Assembly (NCBI GenBank): GCA_023055425.1
Contig: JALGPY010000001.1
Span: 117,657,057-117,721,056 of the forward strand
DNA: 64,000 nucleotides
Source of the DNA: Linanthus parryae
Taxonomy: Eukaryota > Streptophyta > Magnoliopsida > Ericales > Polemoniaceae
Direction of reading: 5' to 3'
This document shows, in pieces, positions 1 to 11,926 of the stretch (position 1 is its first letter; each line of letters starts with the position of its first letter). A model generated the notes under the pieces. It did no database searches. It saw only the letters and a program-made list of their open reading frames with translations, and was not told the DNA's origin. The translations under genes were made by a program, and so were the position numbers.

Positions 1-1345
1 CAACCCCGCTAGATACGAGGAAACTAAGTGAGAGAAGTTTGATGAAGTTAGCGTGAACGCGCAGGAGCACGTGATGCGGTTTGTAGATCTGATGGGGCCA
101 CACATAATTGACACAAGGCTGATCATGAGAAAATTCCCAAATTCATTGGGAACAGTCGAATACAAATGGTACAGAACCCCGGAGGCTGGCTCGATCAAGA
201 CCTGGGAGGATATGGTCAAGAAATTCTACTCCAAATTCTTCCAAGTGGAGGAGAAGGTCACGACAATTCATTTGTCGCGTATGTACCAGAAACACGACGA
301 GGAAGGCGTCGCGTTCATCAAGAAGTTCAGGACCAGGTCACTAGAATGTGTTGATGAGGTAGCTGAGAGTCGCCTTGTGGAGATCTGTCTCCAGGGCATG
401 CGCAACTAGTACAAAGGTATTCTAATCAATTTGAAAATGCCTACTTTTTCAAAGTTGATTGAATGCACCAGGAACATCGAGCCACTGGTGGAGAGAAAGA
501 AGAAGAGGTACACGAATAAACGGGCACCAGCAAGCTCCGGCTTTAAGATGGGGCGGCTTAGCTACAAGCGAGGACGTGAGCATGATGTTAATGCAGTTTA
601 TCCTCCAAAAAAACCGCGAGGACCACCAAAGGAGCCGCCTCCACTACCATGCTCGATCGCACATGCCACAGGCTTATGCAAGCAGTGGAGTAAAGATGGG
701 GTCCTTCCTGCATTGGAACATAAGCCAACGGGAGAATAGCTGCGAGAACCCAGATGGTGTGAATGCCATGGACAAGTCATGCACCCAACCAAAGAGTGCA
801 GGAAATTGAGGTGGCTCGTAGATAGGAAAATTAAGGAGGGACATCTGGTCATTGATGAGCCAAAAGATGTACGCAACAATCTGTTGCCTTCTCTTCTCAA
901 CAAGAGCCCAAAGGGAAGGAGTTAGCAATGATATCCATCTGTGATTATGGGGAGGTCGCAAAAGAAGGTATCCCAGTCATAGCTGAGATCTGCGTAGATG
1001 AGGATTACTCTTTGGACACAGAAGACTCTCGAGCTGAACGAATGAAGGGCTCGCACAAGTTCGAGAAGTTATTTGATGATATGAACTTCTCCAATAAGTG
1101 CCGACAGGAGATGACAAAAGCTATCTTAAGGGTAGCTGAAGACTTTGGAGAAGAATTGTTGGTTTCAAATAGAGAAGTTGTCATGGCTACGTGATCCACT
1201 GGATTGGAAATGACTTTCACACAAGAAGATAAGAAGACAGATGCCAACCACCAAAGACCACTGTATGTGACAGCAGTAGTCAATGGGGTTGAGTTCAAGA
1301 GGGCTTTCGTCGATTGAGGAGCCGCACTGAAATTATGCGCATTTG
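1..1345 (+). pseudogene. Ty3/Gypsy-type gag-protease remnant, truncated at window start
   Basis: The + strand shows a retrotransposon Gag domain. A conserved block around 110-400 contains the motif WEDMVKKFYSKFF followed by a helical region ending in LQGM, as in plant Gypsy capsid domains. The same frame continues past a TAG at 407-409 into a Lys/Arg- and Pro-rich stretch (431-739). A further segment (928-1345) ends in a retropepsin-like remnant, VNGVEFKRAFVD, followed by a stop where the DSGA-type active site would continue. In-frame stops at 407, 737 and 1195 show it is dead. Reverse transcriptase, RNase H and integrase do not follow; an antisense gene begins instead. The 5' LTR and the start of gag lie left of the window. 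Gag identity is well supported; the exact lineage is not. Confidence 0.75.
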
Positions 1346-1349
1346 TAAG

Positions 1350-4300
1350 GGAAATAGTGGACGGCGTAGTCTTGCTTATCTTCTCCATGAGGTCAGATAT
1401 CTCTGTGAGGAGGTCCTTTCTTTCCTTAGCAGGCAGCTCCATCGCTCTGGAAAAAGTCTTGGGATATGAGATGCGCATCTTCATGAGCCACTTCAAAGAC
1501 GATTGCTTGATCCCTGCATTTTCAAAGGCACACGTAAATTTCAAAGAAAACGAGGGCACATGCCTTGTTATAATTACATACATTTTGAACGAAAGAGAAG
1601 CTTACCAGTGCCCCCAACTATCTCGCGTAAGGAAGGAATGGGGAGCGCTTCTTGGACACTATAAGAAGCTTCAGCCTCAGCTAATCGCTGATCAGCGAGA
1701 GCTTCTTGCATGAAGTATCCCTCGGGGAAGACATATTCTTCTTCAGCTTTGATAGCCTCAAGAGCTGCAGTAGACCAGTCTTTCCATGGATTTTGAGCAA
1801 AGAGCGTTTCCAGATCAACAACAGATGAGCCGTCCCCATCACGAGGTTCCCCAGCAACCATACCAGGAAGTGACAAGTTTTCACTAAGGCCCTCTAAGGA
1901 TGCAGCACTTCTTGAGGTGTTCGGATTTGTCACAAGCGAAGTGATTCTTGTCGGCATCTCTGTCGCAGCCACTGGAGTGTTCGTTTTCAAAGTTGCATCT
2001 TGATGAGGCTCAACCATGAGTGTGTCTTCACTCCTTTCTTTTCCTGCTTCGGGCAAACTAGGCGCAGACTCCAGAACTTAGGCACGTTTTCATGTGCGAC
2101 ATTAAGTTGCGTTCCAGGAGCCGCAGCAGTGTCAGTTTCAGGGTTTGGCAATGGAGCATCTGCCATGTCTTGATCTAGCGCGCCACTGCTGGCGTTCGAT
2201 TCATGTTCAACTCTTCTCTCATTGGCTGGCATTGCAACCTCGGAAGCGATATTGACTTGATTAGCTTCTGGAGCTTTTGACATAGTTTGGGACATGGGAT
2301 TGGAAGTCACCATTCATTGATCAATTTATGTTTGCTCGACTCTTCCAAGAGGAGCCTCACTTGGAAACGCAGCTTCAGGAGTCCACTCGATGGAATATCG
2401 GGAGCAGCGGGTGTTTCCCTTTGAGTTTCAGTTGGAGATGTACTTTTCTCTGGTGCATTAAGTCTCTGGGAAGCTTCTCTTGCACTGCGCGAATCAGTTT
2501 CTGGAAGAGAAGTGATTCTCTCCTGCTGAGCTAGACCTTGATTGGCATGCTCAGCACTTTGATCCTGCTCTTGCTGAAGCTCCTCTTCCCCTTGCTCCTG
2601 CTCAATGATGAGTTCGAGACGCTCGCTTTCAGGATCAACCATTTTAGCATCGATAGGCCTTTGAGGCCCGACATCGGCTCTTTCTCCCAAATTCATGTCT
2701 TCTTGGCTTTCCTGGTTAGCCTCAATGACAGAGTGAGGTACGCGAACCACAGCGCTGCGAAGTCGTCGGGACCTTCTTATAAATGGCTCTGTGTCTACTT
2801 GATTTGAAAAAAGAATTAAAAAAAAATAGAGGAGGTTCGCGGTTAATACAAGATGAAAGAATTAACTGCACCAAAGTGTAAAGAGCTGCGATGAAAAGAC
2901 CTCCACTTTCACATGGGATATCTGCGCATAGGTTATCATCAATCCATTTTAATTTCGCATGACCTGATTGGGGTGGAATATTGTTATCATGGGTGAAACA
3001 CTATCATCGTCATTTGAAGTTTGTAAAATGAAGCATGGCAGCACTTAGGAAGTAGGTGTACTTGAGGATTCTCCACATTGATATACTAACCATTTGCGAA
3101 TATCACTCCTAAACACCCCATGGTATAATGTGCGCAGGATAAGTTCATGATGTGATAAAGAGAATTTGAAAATAGTACCTTCTTCGTCTTCATCACCAAC
3201 GAGATCATGGAAGTTCTTTTGTGCCTGCTGCATCTGACCAGCAGTCGAGCGCGAGCGCTGCTCTTAATCTTCAAGACTCTTTTCCAGAGCTTCCTGAATT
3301 TGGCGATCTTCTTCTTATTTCTATTTTCTAGCTCTTTCTTCATCCATGGCTTTCGACTCTGCGATTGCCTCCTCCTCAGTCAGAACTTCTCGCTCTTGAA
3401 CTGGGCTATCACTATCTGAAACAAAGGCGAGAATTGAGTATTTTCGAGATGAGACAATTGGTCATAATTCTAACAGGAATATGTTTGAATACCTCCTCTT
3501 GCAACGTCTCCGGTGTTAGAATCGACCTCCACCCAATCTTCGACAGTACTTCTTCGCACATTTGTTTTCTTCTTCGTCGCAGCGTTCTTCGCAGTTGGAG
3601 GAGGAGCTGGGCTTTCTTCACAGCTGGAGGGTTGTTTCTGGGACATTTTGATGGCTGATTTGCGAAGCTACCAGTCTCGTCTGATGCAGGCTCATCAGCA
3701 GCTCTCTTCTTCTTTGAATTTGTCATCAGCGGTACAAGAAAGGCCTCAAGCGCTTATGAGACCAAGTTTTGGACTTATTGGTTCATTGGCATCCTTGGAG
3801 TAATAGGTACATCAGGTTTTATCTTTTTCGCACGCCAAAAGTCAATAAAGCCTATGCTGCAATCCCCAAATGTGAACCGTCTCAAACAGCACTATCATGA
3901 TAAGACAAGCTAGGCGTTGCATTGTTTATTAAGAAAAAACAATAAAGAAAATGTGCTTATGTATACCTGCTTGAAGTCGTCCGCGTATTGCCTCCTCGCT
4001 TTGAAGGACTTCTTCTTGACTACGGCAGCCTTCTCATCAAGAATCAATTGAGCGCACAATTGATGGTATTTATCCAATAGAGAATTAAAACCATATTGAG
4101 ACGCGTCCCGAGAGCAGTTTGATTTGAATGGATAGTCTTTTATCATAAGAGCGGGGGATTTGCTTCGCTGAAGCTGAGCCTGAGATCTCACAAGAAGACG
4201 CATATGTGTATTCCAAAAAGAAATCCAATCTCGAGTATGCTTCCCTCGCCGTTTCCTGGAACTTTGGGTCAATGGAAGCTTAACAACCAACAGAATATTG

Positions 4301-5836
4301 CTCCTTCCGTAAAGAAACTCATTGTAGCAGTCCCTTTTGATTGAATCATACCACAGAGGTGGCACGACGGCGTCGAAACCAAGCTGGGGGCTCACCCGAA
4401 TTAGATCATGACGAACCGTTATGAGTTCATAGCTCGAGGTCTCAGGGTTAGCCACATGCTCAGGAAGATCAGGCAAATATCCCCTCCTGCATCAATTAAC
4501 AAACCTCCCGTAACGCCTGGATCCTTTGGTAATATGTTGAGGTCTATACTTAGTGTCCACCTCTAGATACATGCGGTTGTGAAAGACGATGTTCACCAGG
4601 TTGACGACATAAGGTCTGGCCTCGAAGCAGTTAATATCGTCGCACACCAATGAGAAGGGGCGTTGAACGGGCTTAGTCTTATACCAACTCCATGTTCGAG
4701 GGCTGAGGAGCTCTCTCTTAGAATTAGGTGCGTTCCACAGCTCCACGTGCGATGGAGGGGAGCGTACTTGGGCCACCTTTTCCAAACCCACATTGTCAGA
4801 AATGCGATATTGACGAAGGAGACAATATCAACCCTGCCTTGTGACTGCTCAACGTGTGTCGCGGCCAAATCCAAGCAGTGATACAGAGAACCCAAGACTA
4901 AAGGCCCCAGATCCACCTTCTGGCCAAGTGAAAGCTTGACCGCGAGTGCGAGGACATGAGTAAACACTCCATCACGAGGGTGCCCGTCTATAAAATAGCG
5001 CGACTGCCAAACGCAGAGGAAACCATAGAAGGTCCAGGCAGCTCCTTTTCGCTAAGGGCGATTATCGCATCTGGGTCCTCCTCCGCCAACTCTTGGGCAA
5101 CTTTTGGCTTCGCGTAATCTCTGAAGAAATACATGACCCATTTGGACCAAATTTTCTTCGCACCAGAAGTGACGGACATGTATGTGTCAGCATGGGTGTT
5201 TGTGTGTGGGTCCCATCTCGAGGCCGCCTTATTCATATAGGCGATGCACTCTTTCATTTTCTCAAAAAGTGTGAGCTCTTTATCAGAAGCTAGAGGAGCC
5301 AAAGGATCTACAACTCTCATACTGGTAAGTTCCAGTAAAATCTCTGTATCCTCGAGGGTTAGCCCAGCCTCGAAGGTGGAGAAGTGTAAGGTGTGAGTTT
5401 TCTTGGAGTAACTCGAAAACAGGACCCCCAGCATGTCATGGTCGAGCCTGAGGCTAAGTCCCTTCGTCGCGCGAACGGCGTTGAATATCCCAGCATTCGT
5501 CGATTCTTATTTGTAGTAGTCCAGGATGTACTCCGTCCAGTCCTCCATCCAATCAAGTTTCTCCATGAAAGATTGAAGAAGAACACCAGTAAAGGGGTAG
5601 AATCCAGCTTCGAGGCCTAGTCGCTGCACGTCTTGAGTTCTAACTGATTCCCAGTCATCCCTCGCTGGCTCAGACATCAACTGCAAGGTATTTTTCACAG
5701 GAGGTTCCTAGAGAGTGGTACCTTTCATGGTATCCAGGTAGAATTCATCTCCGCCCAAGTAAGGGGCTTTGCACCACAGATCTTTGGAGAGTTCTGGGAA
5801 CTCGATTGCTTCCTTTTGAGAATTCTTGGGAGCCAT
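1350..5836 (-). pseudogene. Antisense plant-mobile-domain (PMD)-like gene carried inside the Gypsy-type element
   Basis: On the minus strand an ATG at 5836-5834 opens a protein starting MAPKNSQKE. Its frame runs through 4988 with stops at 5708 and near 5507, then continues in other frames. Recognisable PMD-type blocks are a THTLHFSTFEAGLTLEDTEI stretch (about 5395-5335), a hydrophobic block LGPLVLGSLYHCLDLAATHV (about 4910-4850) with a Trp-rich WVWKRWPKYAP, and a later LPEHVANPE block with a WISFWNTHMR motif (4476-4200). The C-terminal part (about 3726-1574) is charged, rich in Glu, Gln and Ser, and broken by frameshifts near 2310 and 2050; introns are likely but were not placed. PMD proteins act in nuclear silencing complexes and also occur inside transposons. 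Here the gene lies between gag-pro and the 3' LTR, opposite to the element, which matches the extra antisense ORFs known from Tat-type Gypsy elements. Multiple stops indicate a pseudogene. Confidence 0.65.
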
Positions 5837-6512
5837 TTCTATAACACAAATAAAATGTTCAAAACAAGGATTGAAGATCAATATCCTGTTCGGGTATGAA
5901 GAACAGTGAAGAACACTATGAAGCACAGTGAAGAACACTAAACCCATATTGGGTTGCATGACAGGAACAAGCATGATCGCTAAACCTAAATTGGGTTGCT
6001 AATCTGATTTAAAAGTATAAAGTGAAGGATAAGAATCACTAACCTTGTTGTTTCTTGAGTGATTAAACAGCCTGAGTAATCTTGTCAAGAATCTGATCGA
6101 AGACTTCAACTTGCTGCTGAGGATTCTCTTTCTTGCTCATAAAATTTGTGATAGCAACAATAGTGGAAAAGTTCTAATCGTTCCAGTAAAGGGTATATAT
6201 AGGACCCCGAAGCCTGAAGGGTCGCGACTATTCAGATTTTTTGAATCAGCATTATCTTGGTAATCGGAAAAATTGGCGACCTATCAGATCATTTTGAATC
6301 ATTCTTGCTTCGAAAATCGGCAAAAATATGTGGATGGCGTCTGGTTAGCTTTGCAACGGGTAAAGACTATTCGACATTACATGGAACTAGGCAATCATGG
6401 CTACTTTTGGGGGCTAGGGTTTTCAAATATTATTTGACCGGTACGAGGATCTGCGCGGGACCACGCATGGCTAGTTTTGCGCGTTTACACAACGACGTGC
6501 GTCGTATACGTG

Positions 6513-6523
6513 CAAAAGGGGGC
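6513..6523 (+). other. Polypurine tract of the Gypsy-type element
   Basis: The purine run CAAAAGGGGGC lies just before a TGTAGATAG sequence taken as the start of the 3' LTR. It would prime plus-strand DNA synthesis. Its orientation agrees with the + strand gag at 1-1345, so it ties gag, the antisense gene and the LTR into one element. Confidence 0.6.
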
Positions 6524-6526
6524 TAA

Positions 6527-7200
6527 TGTAGATAGTGCATTCTAAGCAGATCAACCACCATCCACATCGCATTCATCTAGCACATCTGATGGGACTCCAT
6601 ATACGCTCTATCATATCACCTCTGATTGGCATATGCTTACATGCGAGCTTATCCATATGGGGGCTGCGAGACAGGATCACCCGCGATGCTAACCACACAG
6701 GAGTTGTAGGGACTTATCGGCTTGGAGGTTAGAGAAAGGAACGTCGCGCGAGAGCAAAAACCACGCTCGTGCGCGACCCTTGGTAATTGTCTGAGAGATT
6801 TAATGCCTACGTGTCCCATAAATGCAGTCGATCTCATAACGGTCCCCTACTTATGCGGATGAGCGTGTAACGTGCTCTATATATACGGTCAAACGTGCCG
6901 TTACGAGGCTAACATTAAGCAACCATTTATGGGCGCATTAACCCGTCATAACGGTCACTTCCCCACTATATATATAAATGTTAGCCTTCTATGGCAATCT
7001 CTTGAATCTCTTAGCCAATTTGTTATACTTTCTCTCTCTCAAGACCAGTCAGCAAGTGCTTACTCTTTCCCCTACGCCAACCTACAAACTCTCTGTGTTT
7101 TTGTTCTTGTTCTTGTTCTGTTTCTCTGTTACAGGTGTACACTTTGATCTTCCTATAGTATTTCCTTGTACACACCTATCTATACACTATTGGACATGAT
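6527..7200 (+). repeat. 3' LTR of the Gypsy-type element (end approximate)
   Basis: The region starts with TG directly after the PPT. It contains two TATA-like boxes (CTCTATATATAC near 6871 and ACTATATATATAAA near 6965), followed by a pyrimidine-rich leader near 7025-7130, as expected of U3-R-U5. The right end is uncertain because the partner LTR lies outside the window; possible ends lie between 7140 and 7200. No TSD could be checked. Confidence 0.5.
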
Positions 7201-8090
7201 ATTAAACTTACAATTTATACACGTTTGATGAGTAGCCAGACGCTTTGCTAGGATCAGATTTGGGTTCCTAGGATTTATGTTCATTTGATGATTGCTTGAG
7301 ATACTTTGATTCATTCCATGAGTAGGCTTGATTGACAATCTGATTTGAGATTCATTTTTGGTTTATGATCTTCAACTTGTGTTCTTGTTTGAGGTCGCCA
7401 CTCAACCTTGAAAGTAAACCAATCTTTAGACTATAGACTAAAATCCAAGGTAGTCCGTTGAGATTGGTAGGACCCCTAAATACCACGGAATAACCCCTAC
7501 TTTTAATGTTCGCGTGGAACATCCTGACTCCTATAAAATTTTTGGAATTGGTATTGTTGGGACATCCTTGATCACTGCATTCGAAACTAAATTAAGATTA
7601 GTGTTTCACAATCACAAGTAATTATTAATGAACTCCTCTTGGAAACGACGAGGAGTCCTAGTCCCTTTTCCTCTTAGATCCCTCACCATTTACTATTTTA
7701 TTAGTTTTAATTATTTAGCTTAGCTTTAATTAGAAAATTCAAAAAGAACAACCCTCTTCACTTCGATTATCTAAAGGAATTAGCAAACACCAGGTCTTTG
7801 GGTTTGATAAACCAGGTACTTACAAGGAAAACTACGATAGACACCGTGCCCTAGAAGAAAATAGATTTGGTTCTATTTATATTTCTTGAATCATTATTTT
7901 TATGCTTTACTCGAGTCTATCAAGTTTTTGGCTCTGTTTTCAGGGACTCTGTTCCATTAGTTGATTTTATTAGATAATCGAATGTAGTTTATTTTTATGT
8001 TAAGTTATATTTTTGGTTTAATTCACATATTGTTTCACGGGGTACTTTGTAGCTTTCTTTTTAAGGTTAGCTATTGTTTTGGCTGAAAAC
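7201..8090. other. Gene-free stretch, possibly a retroelement leader
   Basis: There is no coding signal. Near 7918-7955 the + strand carries AAGTTTTTGGCTCTGTTTTC followed by AGGGACT. This resembles a degraded form of the 'TTTTTGGCGCCGTTGCCGGGGA' leader found upstream of gag in Athila-type elements (family knowledge recalled, not searched). A short ORF follows at 8091. The assignment is tentative. Confidence 0.3.
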
Positions 8091-8507
8091 ATGGAACATA
8101 TTAGGAAGCAGGCGAATGAGTTGATAAAAGAAATGAAAAACCTTTTTTCCCAAATTCATAGAGAGAAGAGTATGCACAACAATGGCAAGGTTAATATGAT
8201 CGTAACTGCGAAAAAAAATGAGAAGGAGTCAAGAGATGAACTTTTTGAGGAAGGAACAAAGGAGGAACTAGTAAAAATAGTATCAAGTGGACAGAGGAGG
8301 TTATATGAGCACTATGAAGAAGATGGGAAAGAACGTAGCATGGGAAAAATTCCGAGGGAAGCCTTAATATGTCCTTGTTTTATTGTCATGAATGTAAAGG
8401 ATTTCACAAGGAAGGGGGATGCATATGGCGCAAATGGAGGCTTGAAAAGACAGTTGAGAGAAGGGAATGTAATGAAGGGGCAATACAACATTTCAAATAA
8501 GGAATAA
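8091..8507 (+). CDS. Hypothetical charged protein of 138 aa
   Basis: An ORF begins at ATG 8091 (MEHIRKQANELIKEMKNLF) and ends at 8507. The product is highly charged, with an amphipathic, coiled-coil-like N-terminus and a Lys/Glu-rich middle. I do not recognise a domain; the single CPCF motif is not a zinc knuckle. It sits just after the possible Athila-like leader, so it could be a relic of a gag-like gene in a non-autonomous element. It may also be a chance ORF, because downstream DNA to 9230 shows further short open stretches of similar composition. There are no splice or promoter signals that I can defend. Confidence 0.25.
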   Translation: MEHIRKQANELIKEMKNLFSQIHREKSMHNNGKVNMIVTAKKNEKESRDELFEEGTKEELVKIVSSGQRRLYEHYEEDGKERSMGKIPREALICPCFIVMNVKDFTRKGDAYGANGGLKRQLREGNVMKGQYNISNKE

Positions 8508-10286
8508 AGGAAAATAAATTTGAAATAGAAGAGCAGTAGGAGAAGCAAGATCAAAAGAATTTCTTCGAAATGTACCGAAGAATCCTGAGCTCTGCTCAAA
8601 TCGAAGGAAGCAAGGAGGTTGTTGTTGAAGCCCCCCTAAAAACTAATAACATGAAGAAACTTATTGATCCATGTGGCACATCAGATTCAGTCTCAGAAAT
8701 TTTACATGTGCCCCTACTTTAGATGTGCAACCCCATGCATTGAAGAAGTTCTTGAAGATCGCATTGACCTAGTGCACGAGAATTGGAAGAGAAATTGTGA
8801 CGATGATGGGGATGCTCAAAATAATCACCAAGCATGGAGCTTAGTTTCTTTGTGTTGATTTGGGGGATGAAGAGAATGATGATTTCCACACTCACATACT
8901 TTTTGATTTGACACCCAAGGTCCCAAGGTAAGAAGATCTGAATATATTGATGGATGGACCTCTTGCTGCTACATCCCGTTAACAAGGCGAACTCCAAGGA
9001 TCTATCCTTAAACATTACCTTGGATGAACTGGAAAAATAAGAAGAAAAGAGATGGAGGCATTTTTCAATCTTCAAATTTTCACATTGATGGTTAAGGAAA
9101 CTGTCTGCACTCTACTACTTCCTTTCACAGTTTGGATTATGCATAACTTCACTTCAAAAGAGACCAGAGGAAATGATATGGTGGAAGAAGAAGAAGAAGT
9201 GGAGAGTAAAAATGCTCTCAATTCTATCCTAAGGTAACGTCGATTTTACATTACAAAGCGCTCACTGGGAGACAACATAATACATTTTAATTATTTATGC
9301 TAATGATTTTCTTTTCTAATAGTTTAGATGCTTATTTTTCAGTGTTCCTAGTCTAGATTTTTTCTGGTTTACTTCTTAAGATTTATTTATTTACATGAGA
9401 ATCCAATGCTACTAATAGCCGAGAAGGGTTGTTAGTTTGTGTTGATGTGTAAGAAAAGCCGTGTGCTTAAAGAACTCTCTGAACGAAATCCTCTTGTCTT
9501 ATTGATAATTAATATCAGAATGGTAATGAGAGGTGAAAAATACACTTTGAAAATGCTTCAGAAAGAATCAACGAGTTCCCCGAATTGCCAATACCATGGT
9601 GGAAAAAATACCACCACGGAAAGAGATCAAGAGAAAGCGAGGGAAGTTCTTCGCATATTGACGTCAGGTGCCTACTACCATCTTATGACTTCAGGCGCGC
9701 TACACGTGTTAAATTACCGCACACATGCTGATGCGAGTGATTTTTTTCTTTTGTAAAATAATTCTTTCCTTCACCAGAACATTTCAAGCCCGGTGGAAGA
9801 AGTGCCTCAGCGGAGGAGCCTGAAGATGAGGCGTCGAGCATGGAGCAATGAGGTTATGTTCGTTCAGTTCCCATGGAAAGGGGATCGCCAAACGCAGAGC
9901 CTATACTACGTTTGATTCGTTCCCCCCAAAAATGAGAAATTACGCATAAAAGTGATTATTACACATATGATGTTACAATCCATTATCATATCGGTGATGG
10001 CCGCCACAAGAAAATTGTGTGTGGAGGCGGCGATTTTGGGTCTCAATACCCTCTTCGTTGCAACAAGGGAAAGTTTCATTGTGAAGGATTCAGATCAACA
10101 CTAAAGCATCGCCGAAGGAAACAAAAGGTTTAAGGAGGACAGAATGGCAGAATTGCAGGAAACAACGGTTGAAAAAATAACGTTAAAGGGTTTCATTTAG
10201 AAGGAGCTTCGGTTGATAGAAAGCATTTAAGAGGATGTGAAGAATATTAGGTAACATACAATGGAAAAAGCCTAGGGAAGCACAAT
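8508..10286. other. Unassigned repeat-like DNA left of the Copia insertion
   Basis: Several short open stretches (for example 9052-9237 and 9439-9756 on +) have no recognisable domain. An A/G-rich coding-like composition runs from 8508 to 9240. This DNA continues past the Copia element at 19391, since the TSD shows that 10291 and 19386 were adjacent before insertion. I see no LTR, TIR or gene that I can support. Confidence 0.3.
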
Positions 10287-10291
10287 AGATG

Positions 10292-11382
10292 TGAAAGGGT
10301 GAGTACGCAGATGTATAAGCAGCTAAGATACTCTAGAAGGGGGGGGGGTTGAATAGAGTATGCCAACTTTTTACAAAACTTGCTAGGAAGATGAAAGCTT
10401 GTGCAAACAATGAAGTTCAAGGCCTTGAAAGCTAGTTCAAGCCTTTGAAGAAGATGCAGAAAGTATAGAGAAAGTATGCCTTTTTCAAGGCCTTGAAAAC
10501 AAGTTCAAACCCTTGAAAAATAAACAGTTTTTGTGTGCTGCGAAAGCTATGAAAGTAAATGAACTGAAAATGCAGAGGACAAGTGATTTATAGAGTTTAG
10601 TCAACTTTTACCTAAGTCTCTACCTCAGGTATTAAATCCATGCATGATTTTCAACTCAATTCTTATAAATCAAAATCTAAGCCCTAGAACTCAAGCCCAG
10701 AGAGTTCCCTTACTCTATTACAACTTGTGGTTTTCCCTAACCTGTCTAGTACCTGCTCTTGCTAATTGATTAACTAAGAATTCTCTATTGTTCAATTTGA
10801 ACAATCCTTGAGAATATAAGTAGAAATTATACAAAAATGATCTACCAATATAGCTCTATACAGAAGAACACTAAGAGTAGAAAACTGCAGTGAAATGCAG
10901 TGAAATTCTGTGAATGGATTGGAAGTATGATGAACTTATTTGATGCTTTTCAATCCAGTATTCTTTCTCTGTTTTTTCCCGTTTAGAATTGTATGTTGTT
11001 GCTTCGGATTCGAGCTCTATTTAAACTTCGAATTGCCCTGCAAAGCTCCCCAGAATTTCAGCAACAAACTTCCTATTTTGTAGGCAACAGAGTTTGACAG
11101 CTTTGAAATCTTCTTCAATGGTTGGATGATCACAATCTTCAGAGATATTGTTGTAATCTTTCATTTAAATACCATGAGAAGTTGTCATACTCGTCTGATT
11201 GATCACAGGATCAAAGTGTCCAACTATTTCCAAATCTGCAGCAATTTATTTTAGGAAACAATCCTGCAAAACTTAGAAACAAAATTTCTTGCATTATCAA
11301 GGTCAAACAGATGATGTCTTATGATGAAAACATGTTAGAACAATTTTTCTTTCATCATCTAATAACAAAAAATCAAACATAT

Positions 11383-11417
<35 letters not shown>

Positions 11418-11620
11418 AATCAACCCAGAGAGTTTGCAGAAAACTCCCCGTGAGAGTGTGCATACAGGTTCAAGCAGTTTCAAGGCTTTGAATCTAGTTT
11501 CAAGGCCTTGAAAATAGCTAACTATTTTCAAGCCTCTGAGACTGATTCAAGGCTTTGAAAGCTGGTTCAAGGCCTTGAAATAGACAAGCTATTTCAAGTC
11601 TTGCACAACCTGATCTTTCA
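10292..11620 (-). repeat. 3' LTR of the SIRE-like Copia element
   Basis: This 1329-bp repeat matches 18114-19385 over its whole length, with many substitutions and indels. Unlike its partner it has an extra stretch of roughly 35-40 bp near 10660-10695 and a (GA)n run at about 11386-11416. It carries at least four exact copies of the palindrome TTCAAGGCCTTGAA (10416, 10484, 11499, 11566) plus near copies. Confidence 0.93.
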
Positions 11621-11632
11621 ATCTCCCCCTTG
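11621..11632 (-). other. Polypurine tract of the SIRE-like element
   Basis: Read on the minus strand, CAAGGGGGAGAT directly precedes the 3' LTR terminus TGAAAGATCAGG. This is the expected plus-strand primer of the element. Confidence 0.8.
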
Positions 11633-11926
11633 ATGAAAGTCAAAACCAAATTATGTTTGATCCTTAGTCTCTGCAAAATAAACTGATTAGATCACAATTT
11701 ATAACACAGTATTTCCAAAAAGATCCAACTTATTCATAACAGAAACTTAAACAGTTCAGCAGATAAACCAAATAAACCTAAGAGCTAAAAACCTATAATT
11801 TTCTACCCCTTTTTGAATTTTATCAAAAAGATAGAAGATGTTGGATCAAGTGTCTGGAAAATTTTGAAAACTTAAAAGAAAATAAACTTTTAAGCAGAGA
11901 GAATGGGGAAGAAAGAATAGGCAAGA

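Noticed and set aside
1005..1583. Long minus-strand open frame overlapping the gag-protease end
   Set aside because: The 1005-1345 part is antisense to gag-pro and has no domain; only the part beyond 1350 may belong to the antisense gene.
11386..11416. CRISPR-like or satellite array signals in simple repeats
   Set aside because: Only (GA)n and other microsatellites; no spaced repeats, and the host is a plant.
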